64,000 nucleotides of DNA from Chimonanthus salicifolius (taxonomy: Eukaryota; Streptophyta; Magnoliopsida; Laurales; Calycanthaceae). The stretch covers positions 26,580,869-26,644,868 of the forward strand of contig CM023533.1 of assembly GCA_013350335.1 (NCBI GenBank), read 5' to 3'. Shown here piece by piece: positions 60,011-64,000 of this stretch; the first letter of the stretch is position 1; each line of letters opens with the position of its first letter. Under the pieces are notes generated by a model. That model was not told where the DNA came from and made no database searches. It saw nothing but the letters and a program-made list of their open reading frames with translations. A program made the position numbers and the translations under genes.

Positions 60011-61381
60011 AATCCATGTCGACGTTGAAATCTTTGAATTTGCTTGGTGGTGACCACTTGAAAATCTGAATAGAAGGGCGATTAGAAATTTAGAATAATG
60101 GTGACGGCATGCAATCTTGAAAGATATCATATTGGAATATATTGACGATTCTGGTTATATATTTTTCTGGAGGATCGATTATGACTCGTGAGAAAGGAGA
60201 GGTGAACGTCTTTTATTCGTTTACCGTCTTATTTTATTGAGAAATTAATCACCACCACTAATATGTAGCATGGATTCGATTCTCATCAAGTCCCACTACA
60301 AGTAATCAATGGACACCACAAACTTATGCTAATTTTGAAGGATTTGCTGAATTCTCTAAACTCTCTCTTTGTCTCTCTCTCTGAATAGACTGTTGGGCCA
60401 CCTGGTTTTTTGTCTTATTTCTCTCTTTGTGAGGAATGGACATCTCAAGGCAGCTCAAGTTCTCTATTTTCAATTGCTAAATTATTTGGTAAACACCTCC
60501 TTTAAAAAAAAAAATAGTTTTTAAACTATCCAAGTAGAAATCCAGATGAAATAAAAATGGACAGGTAATTTAAGTGTCATATAATGATGGCCTTTTAAGT
60601 GTTGATGAATATAAGCAATTTATTTTTCAAAATACAAAATCAAGAGAAGAGGATGACCAGATTGTGAAGAAACTTCATAAGCTTCTACTCAAATGGTCTT
60701 TTTTACATCACATCCAATCATGTGAAGTCCAAGATCTATTTAAAGGGAAGTCTCAGTATCAATTCTCGCTAGAGAGTCTATTAGAGTTTTTGTTTCAATT
60801 ATCCATTGGGTATCTCATAAGATCTTTGAAATGGGTTAATGGGTACTAATCCAATTGGCCCACAATTTACAAAGTCTAAATGCTTGGAGATTTGTACTAG
60901 TATTATTCAAATCGAGTTCTCTCTTAATTAACCTGAGTTATAAAACTTGAGCCCAAATATATTTGTATTTGTAAGAGCTTAACCCGATTTCAAACCTAAA
61001 CTGCATATGCCACTTGGGCTTTATTTTAGTCCAAAATAGATTCCTTTGTGTTAATTTATAAAATATAAAATATATTTCAAATTTGGCACAATATACATTG
61101 AAGAAAATTAGGCTTCTAAGAAAGTTGGCTCAAATTTGAACTCTAGGCCCATCCGACCCGAACTCAAATTTGAGGCTGATATTTAGGTGTTGAAAATGAG
61201 CTGAGGCCGAGCCTGGCTCAACCTAATCCAATTCTTCCAGCATTTTTCATGCAAGCTCGGCTACATCACCCTGTGTAAATCTAATGGCATATAGATCTAT
61301 TCAACATCCATGATGGAGACAAATCCAAGGAAATATCAATAAAATGTATAAAACTTATATCCTTTAAATGGCTATATATAT

Positions 61382-61545
61382 TTTTTATGATCAAAGTGTT
61401 CAAACGTCTCACTCGTAGAGAACTTTACTTGACTAATCCTTCGAATCATATGTACATTTCCTGTCCAATGGAGTTTGAACGTGAATTGAACTCATGATCT
61501 CCTTTCATGAAAGAAGTTTTTTGACCGTTAGGCCATCCTGGTCTG
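61382..61545 (-). mobile_element. tRNA-derived SINE
   Basis: The minus strand begins GATGGCCTAACGGTCAAAAA (A-box-like), followed by GATCATGAGTTCAATTCACG (B-box-like) about 40 bases on, and ends in an A-rich tail near 61382. This is the usual plan of plant SINEs. The target duplication is not clear. Confidence 0.5.
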
Positions 61546-62480
61546 AGTTCTTTAAATGCTATATATAACACATTATACATTAAACATATTTTTTGAATAT
61601 CATTCGAGTAAATAGATTACTGAGTACTGATCCAAGTTCCAAGCCCGACTTTTCCAAGGTTGGTTTCTTATCAGCTCTTTAGCTCTACCTACCCCATATC
61701 TTTCTCAACAATGAAGCGGCAGTGAACCAAGACAAGTTCATTAGTGCAACAAACAAGTGATTACATCAATCTTAATTATCGGTTATTAAGGATAATCATC
61801 CACGTGTGCTTGCTATTACAATCATTGCTGTTCGATCTGCTATTAATAATTAATTAACAAGTGTGGGGCATGCCGAGAGAAGAAACTTTTGAGGCTTGAT
61901 GTCTCACGTGACTGTGTCCAGTTGCGTTTTCCTAATTTCTAAAGTCTAAACCCATCACTGATGAGGTTGACCCATCACTGATGAGGTTGCTTCACTTTCA
62001 GTGGCCTGAATCACACTGATCTTTTGGACTAGATGGTTAATTTTAATCAAAGTATTTGGGATTTCCTCTCTGATTATCAGCATTTAACTTTGGCTCTTTT
62101 AAGACGCTTAATATAAAAATTCATTTTTTTAAGTGTGTGTAAATTTTGCCTCTACAGAACAGTACTCATTTAACTAGTGAGAGATACAATTGATTGGATC
62201 TAAGTTGGGTTCGGTGGTCAATCCATTTATCTAATCCTTCAACTCATAATTTGCCTGTTTTATTACACATATCAAACTCACCCTTTCACTTATAACAAAT
62301 ATTGAAATAAATGAATCATCTCAACTATATTTATTTATTTATTTATTAAATGAATCGACCTATTTACACTTTAACCTGTTCTAACCTAATATGTTTGCCT
62401 TTTTACTCATTTAAGTTTTTCTATTAAAAAACTAGCCAAATTTTCTTACATAAATGTATAACTTAACAATCAACTTGTAA

Positions 62481-62789
62481 TTAGGGTTGGAACTCGGGTC
62501 GAGTCGAATTGGTTTTCAATAAATTCAATACAATCTATATCAAAACTTATTAAACTCGACTTGACTCGAATTTATGACCAACTCAACCCAAGTGTTATTT
62601 TATAACTTGGTGCAATCGAGTAAAGTCAGGTTGATTTCAAATTTCTCAACCCAACTCGACCCAAATTTTATACGGGTTTTTTTCCAATCCGACTAGACCA
62701 ATGATATACAAATACATAAGCCAAACCCATTGATTTCTCAAATCGGATCATGCGGGTCAAATTAAAACCCGACCCAAGTTTCACCCCTA
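62481..62789. mobile_element. hAT-type MITE with TAGGG ends
   Basis: Starts TAGGGTTGGAACTCGGGTC and ends GACCCAAGTTTCACCCCTA, an inverted pair with few mismatches. Flanking 8-mers CTTGTAAT and CTTGTACC agree at six of eight positions. The interior has ctcgac and cgacc words. Confidence 0.7.
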
Positions 62790-63766
62790 CTTGTACCCCA
62801 CCATATCTATTTTTGGACTCAGGTTTTCCAATAACTTTCAATATATAGGTTAAGAATTAAAATCTATCTATATCCTCAAAATAAGGCACGTTCATGTTAA
62901 GTTGGATGAGTTGTGCTTAGATTTTGCCATGTCTATGTATGTATTATTTCAACGGCTTTCAGCCTCTAACTAGTATTAGTATTGTAAAAGATGATGGGAA
63001 CAAAGGAATCTTCATTATAAAAAATAGGCCCAAACCTACGAAGTAGGTTAACTTCACTTATTTTGCATTAAAGTTAGCGTTATTAATATATAATTCATCC
63101 TTAAAGAAATGTTAAATTCCCTCTTTGCAGCAAGCTTAGTATTTCTTCATGTATATGCACCTATATTAAGACGGGTAATGAGATTTTAGATTGTGCACTA
63201 CATCATATAACACTCCCTCCCTCTCGAGAGTGAAATCAGAGTAAAATGGAATAAAGATTTCAACATAATGTAATGAGGATCCACATACTGTGTTGTTTTT
63301 GCAAGTGCAATGATTTCTTAATGTTTCTATAGAGAAATAATCAAATAATAAACCATAATATAAAAAGTTTAAAAATAAATTCATACTTGCACTTATTCCT
63401 CTAATAGAGTAGGATGTTGAAAAGATCCTACAATAGATCTTCTCATATTAAATATTGCCAAATACCCTACCAGTGATGCTAGCAATAGAATTATAACAAT
63501 CTAAAATATTTTTGAAATTAAAATTAATATTAAAAACAATCCACCATCAGAAATGAGTTCACATGGTGATTTACAATTAAAAAGACAAAGATGTTATACA
63601 TTCTCTCATCTCTACTCGGCTTTGAGCAATATAGCCTCCTCCCTGATCTCTATTTCTATCTATTTATATTTTTATATTAATTTTTATTGGTGGTATTGAT
63701 TTAGAGATTTTCTAACAAAACTTTGTAGTATCATGTCAAAGTCCGTAGTTTCCCATATGTAAATTC

Positions 63767-63798
<32 letters not shown>

Positions 63799-63807
63799 TA
63801 TAACAAA

Positions 63808-63847
<40 letters not shown>

Positions 63848-64000
63848 GGGAAATTTTTAAGTATACATTTTTATTTCCCAACAGGGAGTGTGAATGGTTA
63901 AAGCCTTAAAAGGAGGTTGGATTGTGTTGTGAAACTGATACATTTTTAAAAAAATTAACTATGCTAAAAAAAAAAAATTGCAATTGAAACACTATCATGT
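62790..64000. other. Intergenic AT-rich spacer at the window end
   Basis: No gene. A low-complexity stretch of poly-A interleaved with (TA)n lies at 63767-63843. Confidence 0.5.
63767..63843. repeat. Poly-A / (AT)n microsatellite
   Basis: Two AT dinucleotide runs, each preceded by an A run. Confidence 0.95.

Larger units (their letters stand above)
59059..62480. other. Intergenic spacer with tRNA-like relics
   Basis: No protein gene. It holds a tRNA-like sequence (59579-59646), an LTR-like stretch similar to 950-1095 (59880-60010), a SINE candidate (61382-61545), and short unrecognised frames such as 60574-60849. Confidence 0.45.

Noticed and set aside
60574..60849. 91-codon plus-strand frame
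   Set aside because: Leu/Lys-rich with no motif I can name; isolated in repeat-rich spacer.

Overview
The window is nuclear DNA of a flowering plant. It is AT-rich, its genes have many exons and large transposon-filled introns, and it carries plant-only families such as a Dof zinc finger and a RABD2 GTPase. I see no evidence that fixes the species. I rebuilt exon structures by hand from splice signals and reading frame. No search tool was used, so product names rest on recognised motifs.

Layout. Positions 502-4070 (minus) hold a five-exon PP2C phosphatase of 340 aa. Positions 4126-9158 are intergenic and hold a 326-bp MITE with an exact 8-bp target duplication and a 503-bp LTR-like element. 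Positions 9159-13769 (minus) hold a three-exon homologue of BABAM1/MERIT40, a deubiquitinase-complex scaffold. Its 3.2-kb intron 2 contains a LINE and an inverted-repeat copy of the PP2C exon 2. Positions 14559-25732 (plus) hold a nine-exon PITH-domain protein gene, divergent from BABAM1 across about 0.8 kb and full of LINE debris. Positions 27956-31163 are a 3.2-kb element with LTR-type ends and a 5-bp target duplication. Positions 32534-32764 (minus) encode a 76-aa plant protein of unknown function. Positions 35241-42999 (plus) hold an eight-exon RABD2 (Rab1-class) GTPase gene whose intron 1 hosts a 2.1-kb foldback element. After that the window is gene-poor: tRNA-His(GTG) at 45376-45446, a Dof transcription factor at 53480-54112 (minus), and otherwise MITEs, SINE-like tRNA relics, LINE fragments, microsatellites and AT-rich spacer.

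The genes are housekeeping or regulatory units and form no shared pathway. The most distinctive structure is the duplicated PP2C fragment inside the BABAM1 intron. Its two intron-derived arms (about 170-180 bp) face each other around a still-open exon copy, so the BABAM1 primary transcript would carry a hairpin whose loop is antisense to PP2C exon 2. The second is the palindromic foldback element in the RAB intron. The third is a nested pair of MITEs at 46751-47362 whose insertion order can be read from interrupted target-site duplications.
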